Source: a bacterium 336/3 (GTDB lineage: Bacteria; Bacteroidota; Bacteroidia; Cytophagales; Thermonemataceae). From it: a stretch of DNA of 64,000 nucleotides. A program made the position numbers and the translations under genes. Positions within the stretch are counted from its first letter, which is position 1, and each line of letters starts with the position of its first letter. The notes under the pieces are model-generated. The model was not told where the DNA came from. It ran no database searches and was given only the letters and a program-made list of their open reading frames with translations. Of this stretch, positions 63,722 through 64,000 are shown in pieces. The stretch covers positions 3,805,521-3,869,520 of the forward strand of contig LJIE01000001.1 of assembly GCA_001281695.1 (NCBI GenBank), in the 5' to 3' direction.

Positions 63722-63747
63722 AGGCTACTTTTCAGTAGCCTTTTTTT
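63722..63747 (+). terminator. Terminator ending the retron cassette
   Basis: AGGCTACT-TTTC-AGTAGCCT followed by T6, nine bases after the SWIM gene stop. Confidence 0.92.
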
Positions 63748-63761
63748 ATGCTTTTGAAATA

Positions 63762-63769
63762 TATTTTTG
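63762..63769 (+). promoter_or_regulatory. Possible -7 element of the aminotransferase gene
   Basis: TATTTTTG, exact TAnnTTTG, 34 bases before the ATG; -33 not found. Confidence 0.35.
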
Positions 63770-63803
63770 TGTATTCTAAACGTTCTATATAAAAATATGA
63801 TTT

Positions 63804-64000
63804 ATGAACAATCAAAAACATTTATTCCAACTTCCTGATGATATTCATTATCTAAATTGTGCCTATATGTCTCCTCTTCTAAAATCTGTAGAAGATGTAG
63901 GCATCGAAGGGCTTATCCGAAAGAGGAATCCAACTACCATTCGCCCCAAAGATTTTTTTGAACAAGCTGAAGAATTAAAAGAAAATATTGGAAAACTCAT
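63804..64000 (+). CDS. Class V aminotransferase, N-terminus only
   Basis: 65 codons from the ATG at 63804 to the window edge, no stop. YLNCAYMSPLLKSVEDVGIEGL is the usual N-terminus of class V PLP aminotransferases (cysteine desulfurase/isopenicillin-epimerase-like: 'YLN.A...PL...V'). PLP site and catalytic residues are outside the window, so substrate cannot be judged. It has its own promoter region, separate from the retron cassette. Confidence 0.75.
   Translation, partial: MNNQKHLFQLPDDIHYLNCAYMSPLLKSVEDVGIEGLIRKRNPTTIRPKDFFEQAEELKENIGKL

Overview
The window comes from an AT-rich member of the Bacteroidota, most likely a Cytophagales-like gliding bacterium. I infer this from several signs. 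Exact matches to the Bacteroidota promoter (TTG, 19-20 bases, TAnnTTTG) stand in front of rpsF, an M61 peptidase gene and a HAD phosphatase gene. Most genes lack Shine-Dalgarno sequences. There is a GldH-like lipoprotein, sigma/FecR/STN signalling, an S16 with a long C-terminal tail, and many small secreted or lipoprotein genes. The tRNA does not encode its CCA end. I saw no rRNA, insertion sequence, CRISPR array or prophage.

Layout. 1-2610: the start of a large secreted beta-rich protein that runs off the left edge. 2.7-9.9 kb: a lone type III polyketide synthase, a TPR protein, uvrA and small genes. 10.0-11.2 kb: rpsF-rpsR-rplI with a promoter and terminator; rpsR has an unusually strong Shine-Dalgarno. 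11.2-20.7 kb: a minus-strand block with a WD40 protein, a GldH-like lipoprotein, and an ECF sigma/anti-sigma/STN-repeat operon followed by a beta-barrel gene. The sigma operon and the beta-barrel gene share one promoter motif, which defines a small regulon. 21-30.8 kb: small surface proteins, a YgiB/glutathionylspermidine-synthase-like/DUF350 cassette, MarC, an AraC regulator and an acyltransferase. 30.9-44.7 kb: mainly housekeeping genes (sucA, sixA, hslV, pruA, cystathionine gamma-synthase, an M61 peptidase, pyrH-frr, RDD protein, ruvA). 44.7-50.8 kb: an SDR gene and AraC regulator divergent from nitroreductase-pirin, then three secreted proteins.

51-64 kb looks like a defence region. A very AT-rich reverse transcriptase of an unassigned, Abi/DRT-like type (52595-54502) follows about 400 bases of structured non-coding DNA and ends beside a tRNA-Met gene. 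After a HAD phosphatase gene and rpsP-rimM comes a second, clearly retron-type reverse transcriptase (57264-58763).

Upstream of the retron RT are two tandem copies, about 232 bases each, of a predicted msr-msd RNA. Each has a1/a2 ends, a conserved UGUUUCG-loop hairpin and a perfect 25-bp msd stem. Each copy has its own terminator. The copies are nearly identical except in the msd stem, where six positions differ and all six are compensated on the other arm. Downstream are a WGR-domain HEAT-repeat protein and a SWIM zinc-finger protein, then a terminator. This two-RNA retron cassette, sitting directly behind rimM, is the most unusual item here. The window ends in the start of a class V aminotransferase gene.
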